In this document: positions 1-11,654 of the stretch, one piece after another
How positions within the stretch are numbered: the first letter of the stretch is position 1
Layout: every line of letters starts with the position of its first letter
Origin: Chiridota heheva
Taxonomy: Eukaryota > Echinodermata > Holothuroidea > Apodida > Chiridotidae
Length of the DNA stretch: 64,000 nucleotides
Reading direction: 5' to 3'
NCBI GenBank assembly: GCA_020152595.1
Contig: JAIGNY010004303.1
Span: 107,501-171,500, forward strand
Position numbers and translations under genes: made by a program
Notes under the pieces: generated by a model
What the model was told of the DNA's origin: nothing
Databases searched by the model: none
The model's input: only the letters and a program-made list of their open reading frames with translations

Positions 1-39
1 AAACACAGACCATAGGTTCCTTTTTCAAATTGAAAATGT

Positions 40-345
40 TAATAATAATAATAATATACAGTTCTTATAAAGCGCAACACACACTAAATTCTCATTGAGC
101 TGGATGAAAAATGAAAGAGGGGAAAATAGGGAAACAACTTATAGAAGTGAGAAAAGATGTGTTTTTAATAATGATTTAAAGTTAGTTACGATTTGAGCTT
201 CTTTGATATGAGTTGGTAGATTGTTCCAGAGAAAAACAGATTTTTGAAGATTGAAACGAACGATGACCACATGACTTTGTAGAAACAGAAGGAGGTGCGA
301 GCGATAACTTAGAACTAGAGCGTAGACGGCGAGTTGGAGTGTGCA
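40..345 (-). repeat. Possible SINE/L2-like 3' tail with (ATT)n end
   Basis: Read on the minus strand, this stretch ends in a GCGCTTTATAA-like motif followed by a short (ATT)n tract, at 40-54 of the plus strand. That arrangement is typical of L2/CR1-type LINE tails and the SINEs that borrow them. No coding region is recognisable. The inner boundary near 345 is a guess. It could instead be an unrelated AT-rich stretch. Confidence 0.3.
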
Positions 346-1204
346 TGTGGATAAGATCCTGTAATCATAATGTTCTTATGCTTGTTCTTATTATTTTGTA
401 TTCCAATACAATCTATCTTACGTTTATTGAATAAGGTTTCAGCTTTTAAACCGAAAGACACAATAAACTGAAACAGCAAGTAATAAAAGAAATGATATCA
501 TTAGATTCACTCTGTCAATGCGCATTGCAGCTTGCTTACACTCCTGCGACCAAATCTCCTTGTTAGCCTCCTTTTGCAATGAATCTTCCGGCTGCCGGTT
601 GTTGTTTATTTGCGAAATGATGTCTTTTTCATTTTAATCCCGGTAATCAAAGGTCATGCGGCTTGGTACTACAAATCTGTTAATGCAATCCTCACTCCCT
701 GTGTAAGATGGCCGCACCAAAGATGAACAATACAAGGTTCAGCGCCCTGTTGGGCAGTTCAGAAGAACTATCGCATCAGTTTATCAGTTCAGGAGAGACT
801 CGAGTCATGCCGTGTGACCTCGGTTTGAGAAGACAATCATAAACAAGTTGAGGGTTAGTCACGAGTATGTGTAAGGGTCCAACGAAACATTAAAATGTTC
901 CGATCCTAGTTTGTCTATTTATTGAATTAAAACTCTAAAATGTTTTTCATGCATATTATTATTTTAACTTATGAAGAATGATTATGGATAATGAATTTAG
1001 AAATCCTCTGAAAGGGAACAAGGCTAAGCAAATAAACTTTTTTAATATGATTTCAAAATCCTCTGGTGAACGAGATATTTTGCTCTTTGAAATAGAAGAA
1101 AATGTTTTTAGTTTCAAATTACAACAATAAATTTTGGAACATTGACCTTGTATTTTCTATTTTATTTAAAAACCAGTGCTTACTGCTAACTTCATAGACA
1201 AAAT
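346..1204. other. Non-coding stretch, nothing recognised
   Basis: No open frame, exon-like stretch, inverted repeat or tandem repeat stands out here. It lies 3' of the receptor exons on the minus strand and could hold their untranslated or downstream sequence. Confidence 0.4.
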
Positions 1205-2506
1205 TCAAAATTGGAAAGCTGCATAATGTGACATGATATCTAAAATATCCTCCGATCGGGAAAGTGTATTTGATAAAAAATACTGTACCTCTGCGTCTCT
1301 TTTTCGGTTTTGCTTGAATATAATAGTAGAGCATTGCGTATATTCTCGGTAAGAGAGTATGTCCATCATGGTGACTCTACTAAGTCCAATGGCACTTGAA
1401 ACAACGGACAAGGAACTGATGACAATCATAGCTAAGAAAAAGTCAGCTGTGAAAACAAAACAGAAAAGAAAGATTCACAACCAGAATTTCATGACGATAC
1501 TGAAGAATGATTGGCGAAAATGTCGAATTTAAAAGAGTAGGGTTGGACAATGGTGTAATGCGGTGTATTTTTTCAATGATAATTACATTATGCTCATTTA
1601 GAAGTTTTGGCTTTTATTGCTAACAATTTTATTTTTCATAATTATATTCTATGTCTATCATAATGTTTAAATGTGTTTAGGACTGATCTATCTAAATAAG
1701 CTCACCATAGTTAATTTGCAGTGCGAATGGATAGTAAGACAATACTTCATTTTGTAGTTAAATGCAACAGCAAACGTCAAATAAATCCCACAATTTCCTA
1801 TTATTGTAATAAGAATTAAAAGACATTAAACTTCAAGTTAATTAACGTCTCCTTAACGAAAGATACCATGGATAAATGCATTTAACGTTAACGCTGCTGT
1901 ACTTGCAACGTTCTTTTTGATTTTCAATTTCCTCTTTTGATCTCGAAATATCTGCTATGTTATCGATCACATTTCGGATTTCTTGCAATCTGTAAGGAAA
2001 ATTGAAAACCGGAAGTGGCGTTACCAGCACAGCGGTGTTCACTTCCAAATTAATTTATGGCACGAAATATTACCTTTAAGATCATAACGACAATAAGAGA
2101 ATACTTCAGGGCAAAATGATTGTGTCTTCTACCAATATAATGACTTTCTAAGAATAGGGAATTGGTCTCCTGTCGGTGGCATTGAATTGGCCTATAACTG
2201 TTGCAATAAGAACAACACTAAGACGTTCGTCATGCTTAGAGACAACTTCTCTCCTGACTCGGGATGTATAACAAACACGGACAAGATTGTGAGACAAAGC
2301 AGTCCTGTTGGAATTCCGATAGTATATACGTAAAACGCCGCATTACGGGATATAATGAAAGCGTGATGAACTTCTAAAAACGTATAAGGACAGCAAAGGT
2401 AGTTTTTTGCCACTTGCTTCACCTCAAATCCGACAAGATTAAACACACCATTGGATGTAAAAACGGCCTCATTGGCAGAGCTGTCGTTGGGGTAGTACAG
2501 ACGAAG
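1205..2506 (-). pseudogene. Nicotinic acetylcholine receptor-like (Cys-loop) subunit, 3' exons, damaged
   Basis: Three exon-like segments on the minus strand together look like the membrane half of a cation-selective Cys-loop receptor. The first (2506 to about 2074) starts after a polypyrimidine-AG acceptor. It encodes loop C with the vicinal cysteines (YLCCP), the first membrane segment, the SGEKLSL motif before M2, and M2 followed by MPPTGD. An in-frame TAG falls inside M2 near 2190 and the frame slips again before the M3-like stretch (HYIG...LIVVMILK), which ends at a GT donor. The second (1989-1910) follows TTCCTTACAG and resembles the amphipathic helix before M4. The third (1446-1205) follows TTTTCACAG and holds a hydrophobic M4-like stretch. 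The phase between the second and third fits if the donor is GTTGCA. In the family these subunits form pentameric ligand-gated channels in the plasma membrane. The ligand-binding exons were not found upstream, where a transposon sits. Stop and frameshift suggest a pseudogene; sequence error is possible. Confidence 0.68.
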
Positions 2507-2725
2507 CTTTAAGGGGGAGTAAAATCCATATCAATGAATATTCTTTCAGAATAAACATTTTACAGGTAGCAGCTAGCTTCATCAATGATATTAAAATTGT
2601 AAAGAATATGTAGGTTGGTATCACTTTTGTCGTACTCCAAAATTACATTACTATCATTGGGTCTACCTGGACACTATCAGCAGGAAAGGAAGCTTAAGCA
2701 CGGGTGAAAACTGCTGAAGCATAGA

Positions 2726-3725
2726 CAGTTCGGGTGAACCCCTCCTTTTAGCCCTCGGTAAAACCCTTCGAAGGAGGGTTTTTTTAGGTCATGGAGGCAG
2801 CCATTACCCATCATGCAATTTCCTTCGCCCATACACTTTGTACAGAGTGACCAAGTAAATTCATTTTGTGAACTACGACGGCGTTTGATGAAGTGTGAGA
2901 GGTACATGGAATTATGGGGAAACATGTTAGCTAACTTTTATCCAGTACCTTTTGATATGTTCACCAGTCCGAATTTGAAAAAGAGCCAATATATGGCACG
3001 ACCCATGTTTGAAATGCTTAGGTTTGTTGCGAATAATCTGTACTGTGCTAACATCTGCGTTGTGTTGACTAAGCATTGACTTTTCTTCTTTGACTGCGAT
3101 TGTCAGTGTTCAATAAATTACAAATTAAAAGGGTTATTTTATATGCATTCTTACATTAAATTTGTTCTTCGCGTAAGTTGTGTTGTTATTTACGTAGCCT
3201 CTTGGAGAACGCGTTCAATTAAATCATTTTAATGCAGTGAATTATCAGTTCCTTTGTGACTTTCGTATGTGATGTTCTGTCTGAACAGTGAACGTATTCT
3301 AACGTAGGCCTATTGACCGTAACTAATGCTAAGTTACAGCCATCATGTGCGTAGAGTGTACGTTGGACTGTTTGCATTGCAGGCTTGTGTGTAATATATA
3401 TTGTCATTCGTTTTATTCTTTTTCACCCATTGTCTGTACTGGCGAGTAGCGTTCAGATGTTAGGGCCTAATCAAGTCATGAATAAAACTTAAGCAGTTAG
3501 TTTAGTTAATCTCAAATTGCACTGTTTATTCCTTTACGATCTGTCAGTCAGTAGGTGATCGCATAATGCATACCTGAAATAGACCAAATTGAAGTTAGTA
3601 AGCAGCTGAGATGTGTGTGCGATTCGTATGTTTGAACTGTCGACTGGTTGCTGAACTGCGCGATGGTCAAACCGTGGAAGCAGGGATTAGCATGAAAGAC
3701 TCTTTTCAGGGGTTCACCCGAACTG
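2726..3725. mobile_element. 1.0-kb DNA transposon with 18-bp TIRs and 5-bp target duplication
   Basis: CAGTTCGGGTGAACCCCT at 2726-2743 is matched by its exact reverse complement at 3708-3725. Both ends are flanked directly by ATAGA (2721-2725 and 3726-3730), a credible 5-bp target-site duplication. The inside has short frames only and no transposase, so it is a non-autonomous element. Terminal CAG...CTG is hAT-like, but a 5-bp duplication is not the usual 8, so the superfamily is open. Confidence 0.72.
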
Positions 3726-3730
3726 ATAGA

Positions 3731-4900
3731 GCGTACGTAATCTTTACAAGAGTCAAATTTGTTAAAGTGTTGCAAGAGTCAGATAACATAAAGAACCAAA
3801 AAACAAAAGATTCAGTTGAGTAACATGTCAGTGAACAGCACGTAGTACACCGGAAAAAGAATCCCACCACACCTTTTTTCAATGTCAGTGTAGCAAATCG
3901 GCAAAATTTGTAAAGTGCATTTTAATCCCATATTAATAATAAGATAGAAATTGTTTCCAATAATTTCAAAAGAAGCAATTAATTTTCAAAGAAATACATA
4001 AACGTTATCTTAGATCTGCAATTGTGACATCACACGATACACTGCAAGGTCAATTTATTTCAACACACTGATGACTTATTTGAAATTGCAATAACTTCTA
4101 AACGGAATAAGATACTAACATGTTTGTTTAAAATTCATGGAAATTTTGATTTACAAACAAATTTACACACAATCGCAAGCACAAATATAAATAACTTTCC
4201 CTTCCAAACAAATCAATCTACCTCACTTGAAAACAACATATGGTGTAACATTTAACATTACCTTTGATAACCCATTATATCTGGAAGCCAAATTTTACTT
4301 TTTCTAAGCGAGATTTCCTCGATTCCACCATAGCTTTCGGGGTCCCATTGTAGATATTCATCCCTCCATTTCTATTGAGATGCAAAAACATTAACTGATT
4401 AAGAAAGCATAGGGCATGGATCATACCCATGGTAACGAAGTATATCTAACCCTATTAAACATTGGTATAAAATGACAATATTATCAGATAGTAACAGTAC
4501 AGGTTTAGACTAACAATTTGCCAGCATTATTTCGTTCTGTATTTTGCTTTCAAATAGCCATGTTGTTCAGGCAATATGTGCAGATATTGTCCAAAAAACA
4601 TTAGGTTTTCTGAGAGTTTTGAGCGATTTAAAATCAAGCACCATACTTTTCTTATTAGGCTTTTCTTCGCAAATACAGTATGTATTTCCTATAAATTTAT
4701 GTGAGAATCTATGTATTTATCGATAGTTAATTTCAAAAGCAAATTGACACTGTCCTGTTGGTAATCCGATGGAGAGAACTGTGTTGATTCTCCGATCAGG
4801 AGATCATTCACGGTTAGTATTCCTCGATGCACCAATTAATCCAAATTATTTTTTGTGCATACATAATGCTGTTTACAACCTCATTATGTACCCGAATTTA
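3731..4900. other. AT-rich non-coding stretch, nothing recognised
   Basis: Only short frames without recognisable motifs occur. The sequence becomes C-rich on approach to the LINE that follows. Confidence 0.4.
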
Positions 4901-4939
4901 TCCACCCTTACCCTGTTTGATAGGACTAAAACCTATCCC

Positions 4940-6172
4940 CTCCCTTTAGCTTACGCATCACATCAGACCTTCTCCCTCTTGGCATCAATCCAACCACTCT
5001 TAGCACTTTCTCCTGGCCGACGTTTCCCCCACTGGGCCACCCCTCCCTACTATTCACCTGGACATCTCCACTCATCACAAAACCCAAACCCACCCTAACC
5101 TTTTCATCAACCTCCACAACTAAATCAAAGACCAACTCTCAAACTATACCTGTATCTATACTGATGGCTCCAAGGAAGACAACAAGACAGCTGCTGCTGC
5201 CGTCATCCAAGACAACACACTCAGTAGCAGGCTTCCCGACTACTAATCCATCTTCTCGGCCGAGGCCAAGGCAATCCTCCTCGCCCTCAACTCTATTAAA
5301 TACTCTCCGCTCAGCCACTTTGCCATCTTCCCCGACTCCAAAGTTGTCCTTACTTCATTACTCAATCTTAAATGGGATAACCCCACATCTCACCGCATCC
5401 TCAGTAAACTCCTTTCGCCCCCCCCCTTCCCCCCTCCGTAGAAAACATATTATTTTCTTCTGGATACCCAGCCATGTTGGCATCCCTGGAAATAACAGGG
5501 CTGATGCAGCTGCTAAGCTTGCCCTCACCCTTCCCCCTACCCCTTTTCCCAAAACCCTTTCTGACATCAAACTGCTTAAGCTTTCTTGTTTGAGGCCGCT
5601 GGCAAACCTCATGGGACTCCCAAATTGATAACAAACTACACGTCATCTAGCCCACCATTCCGATCAAAGCCACCATTCACAACCTATCCCATGTCGACAA
5701 CCTCCACATTACCCGCCTTAGAATAGGTCACACCCACCTCACTCACTCCCACCTCCTTACTAGCTCCCCCACCCCTCTGCAACAAGTGCCATTGATCCCT
5801 CACAGTCCATCACATTCTCCTTGCTTGCCCCCTGTACAACCTTCCCAGAGCTTTCCTTGCTGCCCACAACTCAGTAGCCGAGCTCTTCCAAAAAACCCTT
5901 CGGATAAAATTATCTCCTTCCTTCTTCATGTTTCCCTATACAACCATATTTAGTCCTCCTTTCCCACCCTTTCTCTCTCTCTACATTATTTTTTTACCCA
6001 TACACCTCCTCTCTCGATCCCAGCTCTCTGGTTTTAGTTCTCGTGTTTTTTTCAATCTGCCCCTGTTTACTCTCCTTCCTACCTCTGGAATGATCTAAAC
6101 GCTCAGGCACAATTTGGCCCTTGCTGTTGTGGTGCCGTTAAACTTTTATCAAACAAACAAACAAACAAACAA
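4940..6172 (+). mobile_element. LINE 3' end: RNase H domain, zinc knuckle and (AAAC)n tail (truncated)
   Basis: This is a 5'-truncated non-LTR retrotransposon on the plus strand. The RNase HI signature is readable across frames: YTDGSKED near 5158 (first Asp), AEAKAILLALNSI near 5263 (Glu), FPDSK near 5333 (Asp), then HVGIPGNNRADAAAKLA near 5475 (last Asp). A stop follows shortly after the first motif, and the frame changes around the C run at 5417-5427. A cysteine-histidine knuckle of the CNKC...HHILLACP type lies at about 5778-5840. The 3' end has GGTGCCGTTAAAC followed by CAAACAAACAAAC (6128-6170). RNase H after the reverse transcriptase points to the I/R1/LOA-type lineages. It is inactive. 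A second copy with the same tail lies at 59.6-60.2 kb. Confidence 0.78.
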
Positions 6173-6559
6173 TCGTATTAGAATCAGATTAATGTAGAAC
6201 TCAGGCAACTTAGGCACAGCGATATTTCAGATTTTGTATCTTGAAATACAATAGGGTAATCAAATATGAAATATCTATCACTGTTCGCCTTTCAATTTTA
6301 CAGTGAAATGTGCGAGAAAAGAGGTGGTTTTGGTTTTGTTGCCCTTAGGCAGTCATGTTGTGATAGAATTTCCGAAGAATAATACTGAAATCTGGCTTGA
6401 GAATTGTTTGTAAAATGAGGTTAGAGTCAAATCAACCGTTTATATTGATGTTTTTGTAAGTAAAACAAAGTATTTGTAGATAAGGAATACACAAACCGGC
6501 TGTACAACAGACTACGAAGAAGCACCTCTATCTGTCTATTGAATTGACCATTGCTGCGC
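6173..6559. other. Non-coding spacer between two LINE fragments
   Basis: No coding or structural feature is seen between the (AAAC)n tail and the next LINE fragment. Confidence 0.4.
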
Positions 6560-6574
6560 TCTTGATATCCAAAC

Positions 6575-7118
6575 GAAAGAACTGTGAGACTACTGTAATT
6601 CCCTTTTGAATGGTATTACCATGAAAAATGTAAATCGCCTACAGAAACTCCAAAATAAAGCTGCTAAGCTTATCTTCAGGAAACGTCGTCGTGATCATGC
6701 CTCACCCTTGCTCAACAAATTGCATTGGCTTCCTGTGTCACAGCGAATTTTATACAAAACATGTGTTATTGTCTACAAATCCCTGATACATCAATCGCCT
6801 GAATACATATCCAACAGTCTGAAACTTTATACACCAGCACGATCCCTTCGCTCCTCTTCTGAAAACTTCCTGACTGAACCCAGAACTAACACCAACGCTG
6901 GTTCTAGGGCTTTTTCAGCTGCAGCACCCCATGTTTGGAACTCTTTGCCTTCACACATTCGCCATGCCAGTTCACTTGGACAGTTCAAAACACGTCTCAA
7001 GACTTTTCTTTTTTAATCAAGTATTACTTACTGAACTTTGGGGCAGCGTTCTGGGCGCTTTGTATCCTATGGAAAAGGCGCCTACTACAAATGAACATGG
7101 ATGGATGGATGGATGGAT
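6575..7118 (+). mobile_element. L2/CR1-like LINE, reverse transcriptase C-terminal tail with (ATGG)n end
   Basis: The frame from about 6583 to 7016 encodes the conserved C-terminus of CR1/L2-type ORF2. It reads YCNSLLNGI, then RLQKLQNKAAKLIF, LNKLHWLPVSQRI, PHVWNSLPSHIR and a terminal FKTRLKTFLF. The 3' untranslated part has the GGGCGCTTTGTATCC...GGCGCC stem common to L2 tails and ends in a (GATG)n repeat at 7098-7123. The fragment lacks the reverse transcriptase core and is a dead 5'-truncated insertion. The short frame is intact, so it is relatively young. Confidence 0.85.
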
Positions 7119-7123
7119 GGATG

Positions 7124-8390
7124 AGAACTCTCCAGATTGGCGGCACGTGACGGACGCGATTTTTCCCCAAATAGGATAGTAATGTCACAAATTTCCTCTG
7201 ATCTAATTGGCTTAAATTCTAGACCTTAACCCTGACCTAACCATAACTTAACTGAAATGAGCGCAATTGCTATCCTGTATCCTGAGATTACATAATAATA
7301 AATTGAACTACGTTCTATTCCAATTTTTTGCAAATTGCAAGGTCACAGTATGCGGATTTTACCAGGAGAGAAGGTACTTGTAAGCCACAAAAGAATCTTA
7401 GTGAGAGAACAAAGATTTTAAAAACCAAAATTGGCCATCTTTGATACATATATTCTGCATCTTTGGCCACATTGCCAAAAACAAAACGAAATAGTGATGT
7501 CATAGTGATTATTTGCCAACTTGAAATCGATTCACAAATCAAAATACTTATCCACTCTTTTACGACTGACGAGGTTTGGTTTGACTCTATTCCTACCGTA
7601 GATACCACATACTCATTAAAATGAAATTTATGATGAGTATTACCATTTGACAGCTAAGCGCCAAGCTAATTTGCTGAGTTCTTTCATTCTGTAATAGATT
7701 TATAAAAAAAAAATCAGAATAAATATACTATGATTTGTTTGATTAATTGTTTATTTCTGCACAGGTAAATTGGCTTGAATAATTTTAACACAAGCATTAA
7801 ATCGCAAATTTAGATTTAAAGGACGTGTAGAGACGTGATCTATTCAAATACTTTCAAGCAGCTATACATTTCGTCTAAATCGTTTAAAATGGACAATTCT
7901 ACAACGGCTTGATTCTTCAAGAATGATTATAAAAACTGTTGTATGCAAATTTGTGATGTATTATAAAATGATCTTGTATTTTTTGCGTTAAGTTTTAGTT
8001 TCAAGATTGCCTTATCATTATTCTTTGAAATGCTGCAGCAAATTTGGCCAAACTGTTTGGATTTTTACCATGCTCTTAAATTCTAGCGAGTCTCACTGAG
8101 ATTTAGTGTAGAAATTTTAAAATTGATATGATGGTCTGGCACAGCTCGGCCAGTCGTACATCACAAATTTAGGGTAAATAAAAAGTTAATAGAAATAAAA
8201 TCATCCAAAAGTCCTCCTGACCAATATAAAATTTGCTAAAATGATTACATATTGAAATATGACTACGTTATTTGCGCCAAAATAATATTAGCTATTCGAG
8301 TTTTCGGAATTACGTAATAATAACGTGCGTAAATCTCAACAATTAGTTTGTCGGTGAAAACAAAGCAGTTTACCATTACAGCCGGTATGA
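7124..8390. other. Non-coding stretch, nothing recognised
   Basis: AT-rich sequence with short random frames; no motif, tandem repeat or inverted repeat was identified. Confidence 0.4.
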
Positions 8391-8640
8391 AATCGGTCAC
8401 CTTAGATGCCTAAGTTTCTACGTTCGCCTATGTATTTTTGCAGGAAATTATTGCAGATTTGAAGAAAACATCGTAGAAAAGATTATTTTGAAGTTTGAAA
8501 TATATGCATCGTGCGTGCGTAGGCATAAGCGTGGTGTTCACTTGTGCACATATCGTAGCATGTTTTCACCGACAAAGAGTCCCGGATGTTCAAAATGCCC
8601 GGATGACCGAATACTCGAATATAATAATTGATGATTACTT
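8391..8640 (+). repeat. Dispersed repeat, copy 1 of 2
   Basis: This segment is similar along its length to 19,091-19,345. Shared blocks include AATCGGTCACCTT/AGTCGGTCACCTT, GTTTGAAATATATG, CGTAGCATGTTTTCA and GAATACTCGAAT. Neither copy codes for anything recognisable. It is an unclassified interspersed repeat in the same orientation at both sites. Confidence 0.7.
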
Positions 8641-8908
8641 TCGAGTACTTTAGTGTGCCGGTACTTTAAAAGCTGAAGAAGGTAACATTCACAAATTCTA
8701 TCAGGTAGTTAGGTTTTGCTCTGAATGACAGGTCTAGGAAATGTGAGTGATTCCCTACAGGTATGACATACTTTGATCCATAGTTATCTAGCAGGTCATG
8801 TGCAAGACTTTTACTGGCAGCTATGCGAAAAAAGATATTTAATATTATAAATTAAATTCAAATCAATTTATTCTTCTTCATGATTAAACCACCAGCCTTT
8901 ACATGAAA

Positions 8909-9464
8909 AGATATGATTACATGAATACATATGATTATATGAATACATATGATTACATGAATACATATGATTACATGAATACATATGATTACATGAATAT
9001 ATATGATTACATGAACAACAGCAATGATTACATGAATACATAAAACTTTACATGAAATAAAAATATATAATTTCATCAAAATAAGATTACATGAATACAT
9101 CTCCAGATTGTCCAGAAATATAAATGTTATTCAAAATGAATATATATGATTACATACAAATACATATGATTACATGAATACATATGATTATATGAATACA
9201 TATGATTACATGAATACATATGATTACATGAATACATATGATTACATGAATACATATGATTATATGAATACATATGATTACATGAATACATATAATTACA
9301 TGAATATATATGATTACATGAATACATATGATTACATGAATACATATGATTACATGAATACATATGATTACATGAATACATATAATTACATGAATATATA
9401 TGATTACATGAATACATATGATTACATGAATACATATGATTATATGAATACATACATATGAAGA
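8909..9464 (+). repeat. 18-bp minisatellite array 1
   Basis: Tandem copies of an 18-bp unit, ATGATTACATGAATACAT with small variants (TATATG, ATAATT), fill 8909-9020 and 9135-9460. A non-repeat interruption at about 9020-9135 includes CATCAAAATAAGATT and CCAGAAATA. Because the unit is a multiple of three, long frames open on both strands; these are not genes. The array abuts the palindromic module at 9465. Confidence 0.9.
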
Positions 9465-9620
9465 AAGCGCCCCTTGAAACCACGACGGGTTAAATCTGCC
9501 AGTGGCAGATTTTTCCCATTTCAAGGACACAGCTCAGGTATTACGTAAGCTTTTTGTAACCCGGTATTAAGACAATTTTGAAAATCCTGCCGATCCACCA
9601 GTGTAACTTCCTCCCCTGAT
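9465..9620 (+). repeat. Palindromic dispersed repeat, copy 1
   Basis: The segment begins with GCGCCCCTTGAAA and folds back on TTTCAAGG about 50 bases later. Its core is the perfect palindrome-like AATCTGCCAGTGGCAGATT. Downstream sequence (GAAAATCCTGCCGATCCACCAG, then TGTAACTTCCTCCCC) is shared with 15,868-16,015. It looks like the end of a mobile element with a terminal hairpin. Confidence 0.7.
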
Positions 9621-10615
9621 CTATTTGTTTCTGATGTGACATGACTTCTGAATGCTTTTCATATTGGTGTTGCTTAATTTAATGCTCATTATTCATTAAG
9701 ATGTTTCTCTTGTATATACGCCATTGCTCTAATCTATAAATTAAAAGAATTTCTTTAACGTTCGTTCTTTTTCGTTTCGGATTTTCACTAACGATTAAGT
9801 TAAGAACGCGGCATTGGAATGCACGACGTTACAACAAAACATTCTCAGACCAATTCCTTCACACAACAAAAATCGGGAATGAGAGTAAATCGGTAGTAAA
9901 ATCAGAGACCTGCTACCTAAAGCTCCATGGTAATACACAGAACAGAAGGAACTTTTGATAAACTATTCAAACAGTGCGGTTTTTTCATTTCCGCTCACCC
10001 ATAGAGCTATTAACTGAGTTAATAGCTCCATGGTTTATTACAGCGCTGCTGGCAATGTCGGTCATGCATGTTATTGTTATGATGTTGTAGGCCTACTGCG
10101 AATTTGCGCGTGTTCCTAGGATTGTACCATTATCAATGTTTACGTGATCTTCATCCCCATAAACTAAGTTAATGTTTCTTTAAATATGAATCTTATTAGA
10201 TTTTCGTTAATCATGGTTATAACAAGAAATGTTCTTACCAGGTTTCGTTTGCTAAAAAGACATAATACATATTATAATTTTATTTAAGTAAAATATCCCC
10301 TCGTGTGATATTGGGTGAACCCAGTTAAGATGGGGAGGAAGGCTTTTGGATAGAATGCTCTTCATGATTTCAAAAGTTAAAAATGATTTACCACAAAATA
10401 CGAAATATAGCATCAATTTTGTTTTTGAAAGGTTTAATTCTCTAACAATTTGCACAAGTAAAACAAATTCCACATATTTCATACACTAAGAGCACAAATT
10501 TTGTGGAAATGAAATAGAAAATTCAAAACTTTTCTAAGACCTGGATGTCAATGTCACCTTATCTTTCCTGCGGTTACTAGAATGCCACAGGCACAGAAAA
10601 CAAGGATAGAGTAGC
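9621..10615. other. Non-coding spacer, nothing recognised
   Basis: No coding sequence or repeat was recognised between the palindromic module and the second minisatellite array. Confidence 0.4.
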
Positions 10616-10970
10616 GTTCAAGGGGCGGATTCTGTAATGATGATTACATGAATACATATAATTACATGAATATATATGATTACATGAATACATATGATTA
10701 CATGAATACATATGATTACATGAATACATATGATTACATGAATACATATGATTACATGAATACATATGATTATATGAATATATATGATTACATGAATATA
10801 TACATAATAATGAACAAGCAGCAAAGCAATACAAATAACAGCAACTAAAACTTTGAACAAAAGCTATGAAATAAAAATACTTAATTTCATCAAAATAAGA
10901 TTCTATTTCTGAACGAATCTCCAGCACTTTGTCCAGAAATAAGCAAATATTATTCAAAATAGATTATTAG
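10616..10970 (+). repeat. 18-bp minisatellite array 2 with shared flank
   Basis: The same 18-bp unit as at 8.9-9.46 kb runs from about 10,637 to 10,805. It is preceded by TTCAAGGGGCG, the reverse complement of the start of the palindromic module. It is followed by AATTTCATCAAAATAAGATT, CTCCAG, CCAGAAATA and ATTCAAAAT, all present in the interruption of array 1. The two arrays are therefore copies of one composite repeat, not independent microsatellites. Confidence 0.8.
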
Positions 10971-11096
10971 ACACATTACAAATACAATCATAATCACAGC
11001 AGTGCCTATCTAATTATTATTATTGTGCCACTTGGTAATACACATTTAAAACTAATGTTTAGTGGTTTGGCTTGTGGTCAGGTAGTTTTTTTCTGG

Positions 11097-11350
11097 GTCA
11101 TGCCAATATTGTTCCCGACACCTACGACATTGCTATTCGCAGCGCCCTCACTCAATATTTCTTAAGTAATGTACACGCTGTATCTTCTTAAACCGAATCC
11201 CGAAATAAACTCCGCACGTGCAGTGTATGCATAACTGTACACTGTATGTATGGAGTTTGAGGGCAGTGATGCGTACATTTTCGGTGGCCTTGAGATTGTT
11301 GATTTTCTAACATGTGGAAAAACCGAACATTGCAAATGTAAGGGCGTAAA
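11097..11350 (+). repeat. Dispersed repeat B, copy 1
   Basis: This stretch is similar to 13,638-13,905, sharing CATGCCAATATTGT, CGCAGCGCC, TGTACACTGTATGTATGGA and ACATGTGGAAAA/ACGTGTGGAAAA. It is non-coding and unclassified. Confidence 0.7.
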
Positions 11351-11654
11351 CCTGTTATGTACTTAATGAGTTTATAATGAATTGCGATATTAAAATGTAA
11401 TAAATTATTCCAAAGAAGACCTAAACCATTTGAGTTTTGATCTTAATGCTTTAGTCTTGCATTATTTTACCGGTATGTTTTTTGCACAATACATTTTTCA
11501 ATTTGTCATTAAAAGATATACCTAAGAATTAAAATATAATGAACGTAGGTCATCAAAAATACCAGAATTTTCACCTAATTTCATAGAAGTTGGTGTTGAA
11601 CTATAGCTATACGTGTTGTACTAACATTGGCTAAGTTGCTTTAGAGATAGTAGA

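Noticed and set aside
2813-3079. An 88-codon plus-strand frame inside the 1-kb element
   Set aside because: No family motif, and it lies within a non-autonomous transposon.
5358-5646. Minus-strand frames opposite the RNase H domain
   Set aside because: Antisense shadows of the LINE; the sense strand carries recognisable RNase H motifs.
9127-9530. MNTYDY and CIHVII repeat proteins
   Set aside because: Shadows of an 18-bp minisatellite, open in several frames on both strands.
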